NCBI RefSeq assembly: GCF_008014345.1
Contig: NZ_VPFL01000003.1
Span: 140,434-204,433 of the forward strand
DNA length: 64,000 bases
Direction: 5' to 3'
Source: Pelomicrobium methylotrophicum
Lineage (GTDB): Bacteria > Pseudomonadota > Gammaproteobacteria > Burkholderiales > UBA6910
In this document: one piece after another, positions 16,939-27,570 of the stretch
Layout: the number at the start of each line of letters is the position of its first letter
Numbering within the stretch: position 1 is the stretch's first letter
Program-made: the position numbers and the translations under genes
Notes under the pieces: model-generated
The model's input: only the letters and a program-made list of their open reading frames with translations
What the model was told of the DNA's origin: nothing
Databases searched by the model: none

Positions 16939-17694
16939 ATGGAAAACGCTGTCGTATCCAGGGGATTCGGGCAGGCCCCCCTCTACAAGATCGTCAAAAG
17001 CCGCCTTTTGGAGGGGCTGACCGCGGGTGAGTGGACGACGGGCGAAGCGCTGCCGAGTGAGGCCAAGCTCGCCGCCCGTTTCGATGTGAGCATCGGCACC
17101 GTGCGGAAGGCCATCGATGAGCTGGTGGCGGAGAAGATCCTCGTCCGCCACCAGGGAAAAGGCACCTTCGTGGCCGTCCACAACAAGGACCGGACGCTTT
17201 ATTACTTCTTTCACCTCGTGGGGCCTGATGGAGTCAAGGAGTTTCCCACCAGCGAGCTGCTGTCATTCGGCAAGGCCAAAGCAGAGGCGGCGGTGGCGGA
17301 GCAGTTGCGGATCGCGCGGGGAGCCCCGGTGTTCCGGTTCCGCAACCTCCTGAAGCTTCAGGGACGTCCGGTCATCCTGGATCACATCACCATCCCTCAG
17401 GCGCTGTTCCCGGATCTGGACGAGGAAGCGTTGCGCAAGCGGGAGAGTACGATCTACGCCCTCTATCAGGCCCGGTACGGCATCAACGTCATCCGGGCCC
17501 AGGAGCGGCTGCGGGCCCGACCCTGCGACGCCGAGGCGGCCAAAATTCTGGGCCTGGCCTCCGGTGCGCCGATCCTGGAAATCCACCGCGTGGCTTACAC
17601 CTACAACGACGTACCGGTAGAAGTGCGCCTATCCACGGCCAACACTGAACACCACGACTATCTGAACGATCTGGGAAAGGGTCAGGCCCGCTAA
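16939..17694 (+). CDS. GntR/HutC-family transcriptional regulator of the sulfonate cluster
   Basis: A 251-residue regulator. An N-terminal winged helix (LYKIVKSRLLEG, LPSEAKLAARFDVSIGTVRKAI, about residues 14-60) is followed by a UTRA ligand-binding domain typical of the HutC branch (VFRFRNLLKLQGRPVILDHI region; ends with PVEVRLSTANTEHHDYL). ATG at 16939 gives the usual length; an ATG at 16876 is inside the palindromic operator and would add an odd 21-residue leader. Divergent placement from suyAB and the shared intergenic palindrome suggest it represses or activates the operon and itself. The effector is probably sulfolactate, sulfopyruvate or the imported sulfonate. Confidence 0.85.
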   Translation: MENAVVSRGFGQAPLYKIVKSRLLEGLTAGEWTTGEALPSEAKLAARFDVSIGTVRKAIDELVAEKILVRHQGKGTFVAVHNKDRTLYYFFHLVGPDGVKEFPTSELLSFGKAKAEAAVAEQLRIARGAPVFRFRNLLKLQGRPVILDHITIPQALFPDLDEEALRKRESTIYALYQARYGINVIRAQERLRARPCDAEAAKILGLASGAPILEIHRVAYTYNDVPVEVRLSTANTEHHDYLNDLGKGQAR

Positions 17695-17836
17695 GCGGCC
17701 GGCTGGGGCGGCGGCTGGCAGGCTGCGAGAGGGAAGCAGTCATGGGGCGAGGTAGAACCCTCGCCTCTAAGTAAGGATAGAAAGGTGGGCAGGTTCCGGC
17801 CGGCGGCGCCGGGGCGCTGCGACGGCTTTCAACGCT

Positions 17837-17868
17837 CAGCCGACGGCGTTCGGCCAGGCCGTCGGCTG
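17837..17868. terminator. Strong hairpin between rplS and the regulator gene, likely bidirectional terminator
   Basis: An 11-base perfect stem (CAGCCGACGGC pairing with its complement) with a 10-base loop lies 11 bases beyond the rplS stop and downstream of the convergent regulator gene. No clear T-run follows on either strand. A smaller hairpin, GGCGAGG with CCCTCGCC, lies at about 17746-17765. The 185-base gap holds no gene. Confidence 0.5.
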
Positions 17869-17879
17869 GACAGTCGTGA

Positions 17880-18260
17880 TCAGGACTCCGCCTGCTTGTC
17901 GGCGGCCGAGGTGAGCTTTTCGCGAATGCGCGCCGACTTGCCCGAGCGGTTGCGCAGGTAGTAGAGCTTCGCCCGGCGCACGCGCCCCCGCCGCTTCACC
18001 TCGATCGCGGCCACCAACGGCGAATAAGTCTGGAAGGTCCGCTCCACGCCTTCACCGGAGGAAATCTTGCGCACGATGAAGGAGGAGTTAAGGCCGCGGT
18101 TGCGCTTGGCGATCACGACCCCCTCGTACGCCTGGAGCCGCTCGCGGTTGCCTTCCTTTACCTTCACCTGGACCACCACCGTATCGCCCGGCGCGAAGTC
18201 GGGGATGTGCTTGCCCAAGCGGGCGATTTCTTCGTTTTCCAGCTCTCTGATCAGGTCCAC
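17880..18260 (-). CDS. rplS: 50S ribosomal protein L19
   Basis: A 126-residue protein with the L19 landmarks [24 protein letters not shown] and the C-terminal [22 protein letters not shown]19 lies at the 30S-50S interface. The start is a GTG at 18260 ([16 protein letters not shown]), preceded by AAGGAG at 8 bases; the longer open frame upstream is the trmD region in another frame. It is the last gene of the rpsP-rimM-trmD-rplS operon, 2 bases after trmD. Confidence 0.95.
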   Translation of the reverse strand: MDLIRELENEEIARLGKHIPDFAPGDTVVVQVKVKEGNRERLQAYEGVVIAKRNRGLNSSFIVRKISSGEGVERTFQTYSPLVAAIEVKRRGRVRRAKLYYLRNRSGKSARIREKLTSAADKQAES

Positions 18261-18262
18261 TG

Positions 18263-19039
18263 TCACCGCTCCTTGCCAACTCTCTTGTCCGTCTCCAGCT
18301 CTGCCAGAAATTCTTGCAGGAGCTCCTGCTCCGCTGCGCTCAACCCCCTGCGTTTCAGCAGATCCGGTCGGCGCAACCAAGTTCGTCCCAGCGCCTGCTT
18401 GAGCCGCCAGCGCTGAATCTCGGCGTGGTGGCCGGAGAGCAGCACGGCGGGTACCGCCTGGCCTTGGTACGCTTCAGGCCGCGTGTAGTGGGGACAGTCC
18501 AGCAGTCCGTCAGCAAACGAATCCTGGCTGGCCGACTGCTCGTCCCCAAGGGCGCCCGGCAGCTGGCGCACCACACAGTCCATCACCACCATCGCCGCCA
18601 GTTCCCCGCCCGAGAGCACGTAGTCGCCGATGGAGATCTCCTCGTCGACCCGCCGCGCGAGCAGCCGCTCGTCCACGCCCTCGTAGCGCCCGGCCAGCAG
18701 CGTCAGCCCCGGCAGCGCCGCCAGCTCCAACACCCGCTGGTGGTCCAGGGGCCGGCCCTGCGGCGACAGGTACACCACCGGCACATCCGACAGCCCCGCC
18801 GCCGCCTGATCCTCTTTGATCGCGGTAATCGCCTTGTCCAGCGGCTCGGCCATCATCACCATGCCGGGGCCGCCGCCGTAGGGGCGGTCGTCCACCGTCC
18901 GGTGCACGTCCCGGGTGAAGTCCCGCGGATTCCAGAGCCGAGCCTCAAAGAGACCGCGCTCCCGCGCCCGCCCCGTCACGCCGTAGCGCAGCACGGCGTC
19001 AAACATTTCCGGGAAGAGGGTGATCACGTCAAAGCGCAT
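18263..19039 (-). CDS. trmD: tRNA (guanine-N1-)-methyltransferase
   Basis: A 258-residue SPOUT methyltransferase that makes m1G37 in tRNAs reading CNN codons. Landmarks: [17 protein letters not shown] at the start, [18 protein letters not shown] near 51-68, YLSPQGRPL near 89 and the knot region [11 protein letters not shown] and [13 protein letters not shown]. Length is normal. Third gene of the operon, with 60 bases to rimM. Confidence 0.96.
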   Translation of the reverse strand: MRFDVITLFPEMFDAVLRYGVTGRARERGLFEARLWNPRDFTRDVHRTVDDRPYGGGPGMVMMAEPLDKAITAIKEDQAAAGLSDVPVVYLSPQGRPLDHQRVLELAALPGLTLLAGRYEGVDERLLARRVDEEISIGDYVLSGGELAAMVVMDCVVRQLPGALGDEQSASQDSFADGLLDCPHYTRPEAYQGQAVPAVLLSGHHAEIQRWRLKQALGRTWLRRPDLLKRRGLSAAEQELLQEFLAELETDKRVGKER

Positions 19040-19099
19040 GGGCCCATCGCTTCCATCGCTTGGCCGTCGAGGACCGCCATCGACGCGCCCTGGCGACGC

Positions 19100-19624
19100 C
19101 TAGAAGTCCGCCCCCCAATCGACGCGCATCACCCGCCGCTCCAGGTCGACCTCCTTGACGACCTGCTCAACGAAGGGGATCAGCCGTTCCCGCTCGCTCA
19201 CGACCCGGATGACGGGATGGGCGCCCGTTTCCAGAATCCCGCTCACCTCCCCTAGGAAACTACCGTCCAGGCTTTCAACCCGAAGCCCGATCAGATCCAC
19301 CCAGTAAAACTCGCCCTCACCGGTTTCCGGCAGGACGCTGCGAGGCACCGCCACCTCGCACCGGACGTAGGCCTCTGCCTCGCTGCGGTCCAGGCATCCC
19401 TCGAGCTTGGCGATGCCCCCCCGCCCATGCACCCGGTAGCCTTCCACCCGCATCGGACGCCACTCGCCCCCCACCCCGATCCACCACGTGGGGTAGCGGG
19501 AGAGTCCGTCCGGCGTCTGGGTGTAAGGTTTGACCCGCACCCAGCCGCGCACGCCATAGGGTGCGGTGATCAATCCCAGAACGATCCAGCGCTCCTCCGC
19601 TTCAGGCCGTGGTGCCGCCACCAA
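19100..19624 (-). CDS. rimM: 16S rRNA processing protein RimM
   Basis: A 174-residue 30S maturation factor with N-terminal RimM domain ([19 protein letters not shown]) and a C-terminal PRC-barrel ([22 protein letters not shown]). The frame opens at TTG 19624; GTG at 19621 is an equally possible start. Either start overlaps the 3' end of rpsP by about 20 bases, suggesting coupled translation. Part of the rpsP operon. Confidence 0.93.
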   Translation of the reverse strand: MVAAPRPEAEERWIVLGLITAPYGVRGWVRVKPYTQTPDGLSRYPTWWIGVGGEWRPMRVEGYRVHGRGGIAKLEGCLDRSEAEAYVRCEVAVPRSVLPETGEGEFYWVDLIGLRVESLDGSFLGEVSGILETGAHPVIRVVSERERLIPFVEQVVKEVDLERRVMRVDWGADF

Positions 19625-19856
19625 ACTGCTTGACCAGCCTAGCCACCGTGTCGGAGAGCTTCGCCCCCTTGCCCTGCCAGTAGGCGAGCCGGTCCAGCTG
19701 GACGCGCAATGCTTCCTCGCCTTCGGCGGCCATGGGGTTGTAGAAGCCGATGCGCTCGATGAAACGGCCGTCGCGTGGATTGCGCGAATCGGTGACTACC
19801 ATGTTGTAAAAGGGCCGCTTCTTGGCGCCGCCCCGGGCAAGCCGTATCACTACCAT
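19602..19856 (-). CDS. rpsP: 30S ribosomal protein S16
   Basis: An 84-residue protein beginning [20 protein letters not shown], diagnostic for S16, with the RIGFYNP motif near 35-41. First gene of the four-gene operon, served by a promoter 36 bases upstream. Length and motifs are normal. Confidence 0.97.
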   Translation of the reverse strand: MVVIRLARGGAKKRPFYNMVVTDSRNPRDGRFIERIGFYNPMAAEGEEALRVQLDRLAYWQGKGAKLSDTVARLVKQFGGGTTA

Positions 19857-19891
19857 GGTTTGTGCCCCTGCCTAACGCGAAAAAGATTAGA

Positions 19892-19921
19892 ATTTTAAAG
19901 TATTTTTTGCAGCGGAAGCAA
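19892..19921 (-). promoter_or_regulatory. Promoter of the rpsP-rimM-trmD-rplS operon
   Basis: Minus-strand TTGCTT (19916-19921) and TAAAAT (19892-19897) are separated by 18 bases within a short A/T-rich stretch between ffh and rpsP. The 90-base gap has no gene. Confidence 0.5.
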
Positions 19922-19946
19922 GCTAGCGGAACTCGGCCGAGCCCGC

Positions 19947-21293
<1,347 letters not shown>

Positions 21294-21366
21294 GGCAAAA
21301 GGGTGAAGATCTCGGCAGGCCTGGGAAGTCGTGTAGACTTAATGGATTATCCGCGGCAAACAACGC

Positions 21367-22200
21367 ATGGGTGGAATTTTACCTTATCTTCTGTCGGCCT
21401 TGCTCTACGCGGCGGTTGCCGCTTACTACTGGCGGAGCACGCGCACCGCGTCGGAGTCCGCGCCCTCTCCCGCGCCTCTGCGGTCAGCGCCTGCATGGCG
21501 CCATCACTTGATTCTGCTGCCGCTCGCCGTGCACGGCTATTCGCTGGGGAGCAGCATCTTCGGCGATGATGGCCTCTATTTAGGCGTGGGGAGCGCCGTA
21601 TCCGCCATCGTGTTCCTCACGATCGTGGTGTACTGGGCGGGCAGCCGCTTCTACAGCCTGGGGACGCTGCACCCCGTGGTCGCCCCGGTGGCAGTGGTGG
21701 CTTCGATCCTGCCGGCGGTCTTCCCGGCCACGCATCCGCTGCCCAACACCGATGCGCCCGCGTTCAAGTTCCACTTGCTGATTGCGCTGCTCGCCTACAG
21801 TCTGTTCACCATTGCCGCGCTGCATGCGCTGTTCATGGCACTCGTGGAAAAGCGGTTGCACCAGGCGGCACGCTCCGCCGTGCTGTCCGATTTCCCGCCG
21901 CTGCTCACCATGGAACGGCTTCTGTTCCGTATCATCGGCGCCGGCTTCGTGCTGCTCACGCTGACGCTCGCCTCGGGAATCGTGTTTTCGGAGGAGGTCT
22001 TCGGCAAACCGATCCAGTTCAACCACAAGACCGTGTTCGGTCTGGTCTCCTGGGCGGTCTATGCTGCCCTCCTCGGCGGCCGGTGGCTCTACGGTTGGCG
22101 CGGACGAGTGGCGATCCGCTGGACGCTTGCCGGTTTCGCCGCACTCCTTCTGGCCTACGTCGGGAGCAAGTTCGTGCTCGAGGTGATTCTCAGGCGCTGA
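21367..22200 (+). CDS. CcsA/YpjD-type cytochrome c assembly membrane protein
   Basis: A 277-residue inner-membrane protein with about eight hydrophobic segments. It belongs to the cytochrome c assembly (CcmC/CcsA-like) family in its short YpjD form: conserved FKFHLLIALLAYSLFTIAALHALFMAL near 136-162 and the late KTVFGLVSWAVYAALLGGRW. Members are haem-handling proteins or paralogues of unknown role located beside ffh. Divergent from ffh and followed after 96 bases by the CorC-type gene. Confidence 0.8.
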   Translation: MGGILPYLLSALLYAAVAAYYWRSTRTASESAPSPAPLRSAPAWRHHLILLPLAVHGYSLGSSIFGDDGLYLGVGSAVSAIVFLTIVVYWAGSRFYSLGTLHPVVAPVAVVASILPAVFPATHPLPNTDAPAFKFHLLIALLAYSLFTIAALHALFMALVEKRLHQAARSAVLSDFPPLLTMERLLFRIIGAGFVLLTLTLASGIVFSEEVFGKPIQFNHKTVFGLVSWAVYAALLGGRWLYGWRGRVAIRWTLAGFAALLLAYVGSKFVLEVILRR

Positions 22201-22228
22201 GGCAGCCCTTCCTCTCGGCCTTTTTGCC

Positions 22229-22258
22229 TTGACAATTCAGAGGCGGCAACCGGATACT
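22229..22258 (+). promoter_or_regulatory. Sigma70-type promoter upstream of the CorC-type gene
   Basis: A consensus TTGACA (22229-22234) and GATACT (22253-22258) with an 18-base spacer lie in the gap after the CcsA-like gene, about 38 bases before the TTG start at 22297. Motif match only. Confidence 0.6.
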
Positions 22259-22296
22259 GAAACTCCCCCTGCGGCATCCCCGAGGTGTAACAGGCG

Positions 22297-23598
22297 TTGG
22301 ATCGCATCCCCACAGGCGCTCTGCTCAGCGTCCTTGCGGTACTCTTAATCCTTTCGGCGCTCTTCTCCATCTCGGAAACCGCCATGATGGCGCTCAACCG
22401 CTACCGGTTGAAGCACCAGGCGCAGAAGGGTCACCGGGGGGCGCGGCTCGCCTCCCGGCTCCTCGCCAACACCGACAAGCTCCTGGGCGTCATTCTGCTC
22501 GGCAATAACCTGGTCAACATGGCCGCCGCGGCGCTGGTGACGGTGATCACCATCCGCCTGTTCGGGGAGGGGGAGCTTGCATTGAGCTTCGCCACGCTGC
22601 TGCTCACCTTCATCGTGCTGGTGTTCTGCGAGATCACTCCCAAGGTCATCGCCGCCGCCCACCCGGAACCCATCGCGTTCACGGCCAGCTATGTCCTCAC
22701 CCCCGTCCTCAAGCTCATGTACCCGGTGGTGTGGTTCGTGAACCTTTTCGTGCGCGGGCTGCTGTGGCTACTCCGGATACGGCCCGCCGGGGAGGGAACG
22801 GCGCAGCTGTCCCTGGAAGAGCTTCGCACACTGGTGCTGGAGGCAGGGCACTATCTCCCGCCCAAGCACCACACGATCCTGCTGAATCTGTTCGAGCTCC
22901 AGGACATCCGCGTGGACGACGTCATGGTGCCCCGCAGCCAGATCGAGGCCGTGGACCTGGAGGTCCCCCTCGAGACCCTCAAGAACCAACTGGCCACCGC
23001 TTACCATACCCGGCTTCTTGTCTATCGCGGCGAGCTCGACAACGTCGTGGGCATCCTGCACGCCCGCCGCGTGCTCAACTTCGTGAGCGATCCGGGTGTG
23101 AGCGTCGAAGACCTGAAGGAAGTCATCCAGCCCCCGTACTTCATCCCAAGCGGGACCCCGCTGCTCACGCAGCTGCACCAGTTCCAGGAAAACCACCAGC
23201 GCCTCGGCTTGGTGGTCGACGAGTACGGGGAGCTCTTGGGCCTGGTGACGGTGGAGGATATCCTGGAGGAGATCGTCGGCGAGTTCACCACCCACTCCCC
23301 CCTGGAAGCCGGCGGGTTCGTCGCCCAGGAGGACGGCAGCTATCTGGTCGAAGGCGCGACCCCCTTACGCGAGCTCAACCGCAAGCTGGGCTATCGGCTT
23401 CCCACCGACGGGCCGCGTACCCTGAACGGGCTCATTCTCGAGCATTTCCAAGACATTCCCGAGGCCGGCACCAGCGTCAAGATCGCCGGGCAACCGATGG
23501 AGATCGTCCAAGTGCAGGACCGGGCCATCAAGCGGGTCAGGCTTTTCCCCCCGGTGCGTGCCGAGGCGCCCGCCGAGGAGTCGCCCGTCGCCTCTTGA
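22297..23598 (+). CDS. CNNM/CBS-domain transporter-associated protein (HlyC/CorC family)
   Basis: A 433-residue protein. The N-terminal CNNM domain (about 1-190) has four membrane segments with SALFSISETAMMALNRYRL; two CBS domains follow (about 205-330, with DDVMVPRSQIEAVD and LGLVVDEYGELLGLVTVEDILEEI), then a CorC_HlyC domain (about 340-420). The family is linked to magnesium or cobalt efflux; haemolysin naming is historical. It starts at TTG with GAGGTG upstream; no nearby ATG fits. Confidence 0.88.
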   Translation: MDRIPTGALLSVLAVLLILSALFSISETAMMALNRYRLKHQAQKGHRGARLASRLLANTDKLLGVILLGNNLVNMAAAALVTVITIRLFGEGELALSFATLLLTFIVLVFCEITPKVIAAAHPEPIAFTASYVLTPVLKLMYPVVWFVNLFVRGLLWLLRIRPAGEGTAQLSLEELRTLVLEAGHYLPPKHHTILLNLFELQDIRVDDVMVPRSQIEAVDLEVPLETLKNQLATAYHTRLLVYRGELDNVVGILHARRVLNFVSDPGVSVEDLKEVIQPPYFIPSGTPLLTQLHQFQENHQRLGLVVDEYGELLGLVTVEDILEEIVGEFTTHSPLEAGGFVAQEDGSYLVEGATPLRELNRKLGYRLPTDGPRTLNGLILEHFQDIPEAGTSVKIAGQPMEIVQVQDRAIKRVRLFPPVRAEAPAEESPVAS

Positions 23599-23768
23599 CC
23601 GGCCCGCTTGTCCCACCGACCCCCTTCTGAATCAATTGGCTAGAGGGGTTATTGAAAGTTCGATCTTTTGATACGATGCAGGCGTTTTAATGACAGGCCT
23701 TCCGGTTCGCCGCCAGGGCGGTGATCGCAGGAAGCGGGCCGTGCCCGGGGGCCGATAGGGAGAGCGTC

Positions 23769-24995
23769 ATGGCAACCGTTGCTGCAAGCGCCGACAAGCG
23801 TGTCAAAGAGTTCGTTTACGCCTGGGAAGGCCGCGACAAGAGCGGCAGGCTCATCAAGGGCGAGATGCGGGCCACGGGAGAGGCCCTCGTCTCCGCCACG
23901 CTGCGTCGCCAGGGCATCAACGTCATCAAGATCCGCAAACAGCGATCCCGGATCGGAAAGAAAATCACCGAAAAGGACATCACCCTTTTCACGCGGCAGC
24001 TTGCCACCATGATGAAGGCGGGCGTGCCCTTGCTGCAAGCGTTCGACATCGTGGCCCGGGGCCATGCCAACCCGTCGGTCAGCCGGCTGCTCAACGAGAT
24101 CCGAACCGAGGTGGAGACGGGGAGCGCCCTGCATCAGGCCTTCCGCAAACATCCCCTCTACTTCGATTCGTTGTTCTGCAACTTGGTCGAGGCCGGTGAG
24201 GCAGCCGGAATTCTCGACAATCTCCTGGACCGGCTCGCGACCTACAAGGAGAAGGTTCTCGCGGTCAAAGGCAAGATCAAGTCGGCGTTGTTTTATCCGA
24301 TGTCGATCATCGTGGTGGCGTTCATCATCACGGCGGTGATCATGATTTTCGTCATCCCGGCATTCAAGGAGCTGTTTGCGAGCTTCGGTGCCGACCTGCC
24401 CACCCCGACGCTGATGGTCATTTCCATCTCCAATTTCTTCGTCGACTGGTGGTGGGCCCTGTTCGGCGGTATCGCCTTCTCGATATGGCTCTTCTTCTTC
24501 ACCTGGAAGCGCTCGACCTCGATGCAGCAAGCACTGGACCGGCTGTTTCTCCGGCTACCGGTTTTTGGCGAGGTGATCCGCAAAGCCACCATCGCTCGCT
24601 GGGCGCGGACGCTCTCCACCATGTTCGCCGCCGGGGTGCCGTTGGTGGAGGCGCTGGATTCGGTCGCCGGCGCCGCCGGCAATTACGTCTACTGGCAGGC
24701 CACCAAGAAGATCCAGGCTGAAGTTTCCACGGGCACCAGCCTCACGGTGGCCATGCAGAATACCAATGTGTTTCCCAGCATGGTGATCCAGATGACGGCC
24801 ATCGGTGAGGAATCGGGCTCCCTCGATGCGATGCTGTCCAAAGTGGCGGACTTCTACGAGGAGGAGGTGGACAACGCCGTCGAGGCGCTCTCCAGCCTCA
24901 TGGAGCCCATGATCATGGTCGTGCTGGGCGTGCTGATCGGCGGCCTCGTGATCTCCATGTACCTGCCCATCTTCAAGATGGGAGCGGTGGTTTAG
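23769..24995 (+). CDS. pilC: Type IV pilus inner-membrane platform protein PilC
   Basis: A 408-residue GspF-family protein with two repeats (about 70-195 and 270-395) and three transmembrane helices (about 172-195, 225-245 and the C-terminal one). Motifs FTRQLATMMKAGVPLLQAFD and the matching RTLSTMFAAGVPLVEALD mark the two halves. PilC anchors the PilB/PilT motors. ATG at 23769 has AGGGAG at good spacing. Unusually for the common pilB-pilC-pilD block, no pilB lies immediately upstream: the 170-base gap carries no gene. Confidence 0.93.
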   Translation: MATVAASADKRVKEFVYAWEGRDKSGRLIKGEMRATGEALVSATLRRQGINVIKIRKQRSRIGKKITEKDITLFTRQLATMMKAGVPLLQAFDIVARGHANPSVSRLLNEIRTEVETGSALHQAFRKHPLYFDSLFCNLVEAGEAAGILDNLLDRLATYKEKVLAVKGKIKSALFYPMSIIVVAFIITAVIMIFVIPAFKELFASFGADLPTPTLMVISISNFFVDWWWALFGGIAFSIWLFFFTWKRSTSMQQALDRLFLRLPVFGEVIRKATIARWARTLSTMFAAGVPLVEALDSVAGAAGNYVYWQATKKIQAEVSTGTSLTVAMQNTNVFPSMVIQMTAIGEESGSLDAMLSKVADFYEEEVDNAVEALSSLMEPMIMVVLGVLIGGLVISMYLPIFKMGAVV

Positions 24996-25052
24996 AGCTG
25001 CGTCTGCGCTCGCGCGAGGACGACGTCCTGCCCTCTGCCCGGATCCTTCGCC

Positions 25053-25913
25053 ATGACGATCACGGCGGTGCTTGAGGCGAAACCTTTCTTTCTCGTTTCC
25101 ATCGCCGTTCTGCTCGGCCTCATGGTGGGCAGTTTCCTCAACGTCGTCATCCACCGCTTGCCGCTCATGCTGGAGCGGGAGTGGCGGCGCCAGTGCGCGG
25201 AGCTTCGGGGCGAGGCTCTGCCGCCAGCCGAGCGTTTCAATCTGGTGATGCCGCGCTCCCACTGTCCCGCCTGCGGCAAAACCATCGGTGCGCTGGAAAA
25301 CATTCCAATCGTGAGCTGGTTCGTTCTGCGGGGCCGGTGTTCGTCCTGCGGCGCCCCCATCAGCCCCCGCTACCCCCTGGTCGAAGGGTTGACCGGGCTC
25401 ATCTCTGGCTATTGTGCATGGCGCTTCGGGCTCACTCTCGCCGGGGTTGGCGCGCTCATTTTCTGCTGGGCCTTGATCGCACTGGCCTTTATCGATCTCG
25501 ACGCCCAGCTCCTGCCCGACGACATCACGCTTCCGCTGCTGTGGCTGGGACTGCTGCTGAACGTAGCAGACAGCTTCACGGACCTGCGCTCGGCAGTGGT
25601 CGGAGCGGCCGCCGGCTACTTGGCGCTGTGGTCGGTGTTCTGGCTTTTCAAGCTCCTTACCGGCAAGGAGGGGATGGGCCACGGCGACTTCAAGCTTCTG
25701 GCCGCCATCGGCGCATGGCTGGGCTGGCAGCAGCTGCCGGTGGTGATTCTGTTGGCTTCGGCGGTGGGTGCCGTGGTGGGGGTCTGCCTGATCGCCATCC
25801 TGGGGCGGGACCGCAGCCTTCCCATCCCTTTCGGCCCCTACCTGGCCGGCGGAGGCCTCGTCGCCCTGTTCTGGGGGCACGGCCTCACCCAGGCTTACCT
25901 CGGACTGTTATGA
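25053..25913 (+). CDS. pilD: Prepilin leader peptidase/N-methyltransferase
   Basis: A 286-residue aspartyl protease of the inner membrane that cleaves and methylates type IV prepilins. Two CxxC pairs (HCPACGKT and RCSSCGAP, about residues 70-96) form the cytoplasmic zinc site; the catalytic aspartates lie in FIDLDAQLLPDD and GMGHGDFKLLAAIGAW. Start region has GSFLNVVIHRLP. It follows pilC by 57 bases and overlaps coaE by 4 bases. Confidence 0.96.
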   Translation: MTITAVLEAKPFFLVSIAVLLGLMVGSFLNVVIHRLPLMLEREWRRQCAELRGEALPPAERFNLVMPRSHCPACGKTIGALENIPIVSWFVLRGRCSSCGAPISPRYPLVEGLTGLISGYCAWRFGLTLAGVGALIFCWALIALAFIDLDAQLLPDDITLPLLWLGLLLNVADSFTDLRSAVVGAAAGYLALWSVFWLFKLLTGKEGMGHGDFKLLAAIGAWLGWQQLPVVILLASAVGAVVGVCLIAILGRDRSLPIPFGPYLAGGGLVALFWGHGLTQAYLGLL

Positions 25914-26533
25914 CGTTTGTCGTCGGGCTCACGGGCGGCATTGGCAGCGGCAAGTCGACGGTAGCCCGGCGCTTCGAAGCGCTGGGAGCCTGCATCGTCG
26001 ACACCGACGCCATCGCCCACGCGCTCACGGCGGCTGGCGGGGAAGCGATTGCCGCGTTGCGGGAGGCGTTCGGGGACGCTTATCTCACCGCGGAGGGCGC
26101 CTTGGACCGGCCCCGGATGCGGGCTCGGGTCTTCGCCGATCCGCAAGCCAAACAGCAGCTGGAAGCCATCCTTCACCCCCGCATCCGCGCCCGGGCCGAA
26201 GAGGCGATGGCCCGCTCGCGCGGCCCTTACGTGGTGTTGGTCGTACCGCTGTTGCTGGAGACGGGCGCCTATGCCCAGCGAGTGGACCGCATCCTGGTGG
26301 TGGACTGCCCCGAAGAGCTGCAAATCCGCCGAACCATGCTCCGCAGCGGGCTGGACGAGGCGGCCGTGAAGTCGATCCTGGCGACCCAGATTTCCCGAGC
26401 CGCCCGTCTTGCCCGCGCCGATGACGTCATCGACAACAGCGGCCCTGAAGAAGCGCTGGGGCCGCAAGTTGATGCGTTGCATCGTAAGTATCTGGAGCTG
26501 GCAGGCGCAGGTCAGCCGGCGCGCAATTTGTAA
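25910..26533 (+). CDS. coaE: Dephospho-CoA kinase
   Basis: A 207-residue P-loop kinase catalysing the last step of coenzyme A synthesis. P-loop GLTGGIGSGKST at about 5-16, the IVDTDAIAH segment near 29-37 and the VVPLLLETG lid region near 109 are clear. The ATG overlaps the pilD stop as ATGA. The pilC-pilD-coaE-zapD-yacG order is conserved in many betaproteobacteria. Confidence 0.96.
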   Translation: MTFVVGLTGGIGSGKSTVARRFEALGACIVDTDAIAHALTAAGGEAIAALREAFGDAYLTAEGALDRPRMRARVFADPQAKQQLEAILHPRIRARAEEAMARSRGPYVVLVVPLLLETGAYAQRVDRILVVDCPEELQIRRTMLRSGLDEAAVKSILATQISRAARLARADDVIDNSGPEEALGPQVDALHRKYLELAGAGQPARNL

Positions 26534-26583
26534 TCTTCGCGGCAATCCTTCACAATTAACGGTTAAACGCCCGTGGCGCGCCA

Positions 26584-27339
26584 GTGATCCAGTACGAGTA
26601 CCCCTTAAGCGAACGGATCCGGACTCTCCTGCGACTGGAAGACCTGTTTGATCGCGCCCTTCATTTTTCTGCCCGCCACGACAGTCACGATCATCACGCC
26701 GCGCTGGTGACGCTGTTCGAGATCCTCGACGTGACCAGCCGCCAGGACTTGAAGTCCGACCTGTACCAGGAGCTGGAGCGCCAGCGGGCGACCCTGGAGG
26801 CACTGCGGGGCAACCCCAACGTCGCAGCCGACAAGCTGGACGAGGTGTTGGCCATGCTGGAAGCCGCAAGCCAAGGCCTTCGCCGGATGGTTGGCAAGAC
26901 GGGCCAGCACTTGCGCGACAACGAATGGCTCATGAGCATCAAGCAGCGCACTTCCATTCCCGGCGGTGTGTGCGAGTTCGACCTGCCGTCCTACCACTAC
27001 TGGTTGCACCTGGAAACCGACGTCCGTCGCAGGCACCTGACGGAATGGCTGGGGCCGCTGTTGCCCATTCGCGACGCGCTGGCGGTGGTGCTGCGGCTGT
27101 TGCGCGAGTCAGGCAAGACCAGCCGGCAGGTCGCCCAGCAAGGGGTTTTCCAGCAGATGCTGGCGGGACGGATGGCACAGATGCTGAGCCTGAAGCTGAA
27201 CGGCGGCGTACCGTGCATCCCCGAGATCAGCGCCAACAAGTACGCCCTCAACATCCGTTTCATTACGCCCACGGTTGAACAGCGCCCGAAAACCTTCGAG
27301 GGCGATGTCGAGTTCGACCTCACCTTCTACAACCTGTGA
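26584..27339 (+). CDS. zapD: Cell division protein ZapD
   Basis: A 251-residue protein recognised from [19 protein letters not shown] at the N-terminus and [10 protein letters not shown] near the end. ZapD crosslinks FtsZ filaments at the division site. It starts at GTG 26584 (no better start nearby), 50 bases after coaE, and ends 7 bases before yacG. Confidence 0.93.
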   Translation: MIQYEYPLSERIRTLLRLEDLFDRALHFSARHDSHDHHAALVTLFEILDVTSRQDLKSDLYQELERQRATLEALRGNPNVAADKLDEVLAMLEAASQGLRRMVGKTGQHLRDNEWLMSIKQRTSIPGGVCEFDLPSYHYWLHLETDVRRRHLTEWLGPLLPIRDALAVVLRLLRESGKTSRQVAQQGVFQQMLAGRMAQMLSLKLNGGVPCIPEISANKYALNIRFITPTVEQRPKTFEGDVEFDLTFYNL

Positions 27340-27346
27340 GCGTCCC

Positions 27347-27550
27347 ATGGTGCGTGCCTCGTCCAAAGGCCCTCCCCTCGTCCGCTGTCCCCAGTGCGGC
27401 AGACCCGTCGAGTGGACGCCGGAGAACCGCTTCCGGCCCTTCTGCTCCGAGCGGTGTAAGCTGATCGACCTCGGCCAGTGGGCGAGCGAGCGCTACCGCG
27501 TCCCGGGCGAGCCGGCGACCGGGGGCGAAGGCTCGCAGTCGCCGCAGTAG
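27347..27550 (+). CDS. yacG: DNA gyrase inhibitor YacG (zinc-binding)
   Basis: A 67-residue zinc protein: CPQC at about 14-17 and CSERC at about 33-37, then the family's [17 protein letters not shown]. coli YacG binds gyrase GyrB and inhibits it. ATG at 27347 is selected; the frame opens earlier in antisense-like sequence. Directly follows zapD. Confidence 0.93.
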   Translation: MVRASSKGPPLVRCPQCGRPVEWTPENRFRPFCSERCKLIDLGQWASERYRVPGEPATGGEGSQSPQ

Positions 27551-27570
27551 CGCTGCCCTCGTGCGCCGCC

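Noticed and set aside
17745..17765. Small hairpin downstream of the regulator gene as its terminator
   Set aside because: Stem of seven to eight bases without a T-run; the 11-base stem at 17837-17868 is the better candidate.
24555..25880. Minus-strand frame of about 440 codons opposite pilC/pilD
   Set aside because: Antisense of clearly recognisable pilC and pilD; histidine/glutamine-rich composition is typical of an antisense GC-rich artefact.
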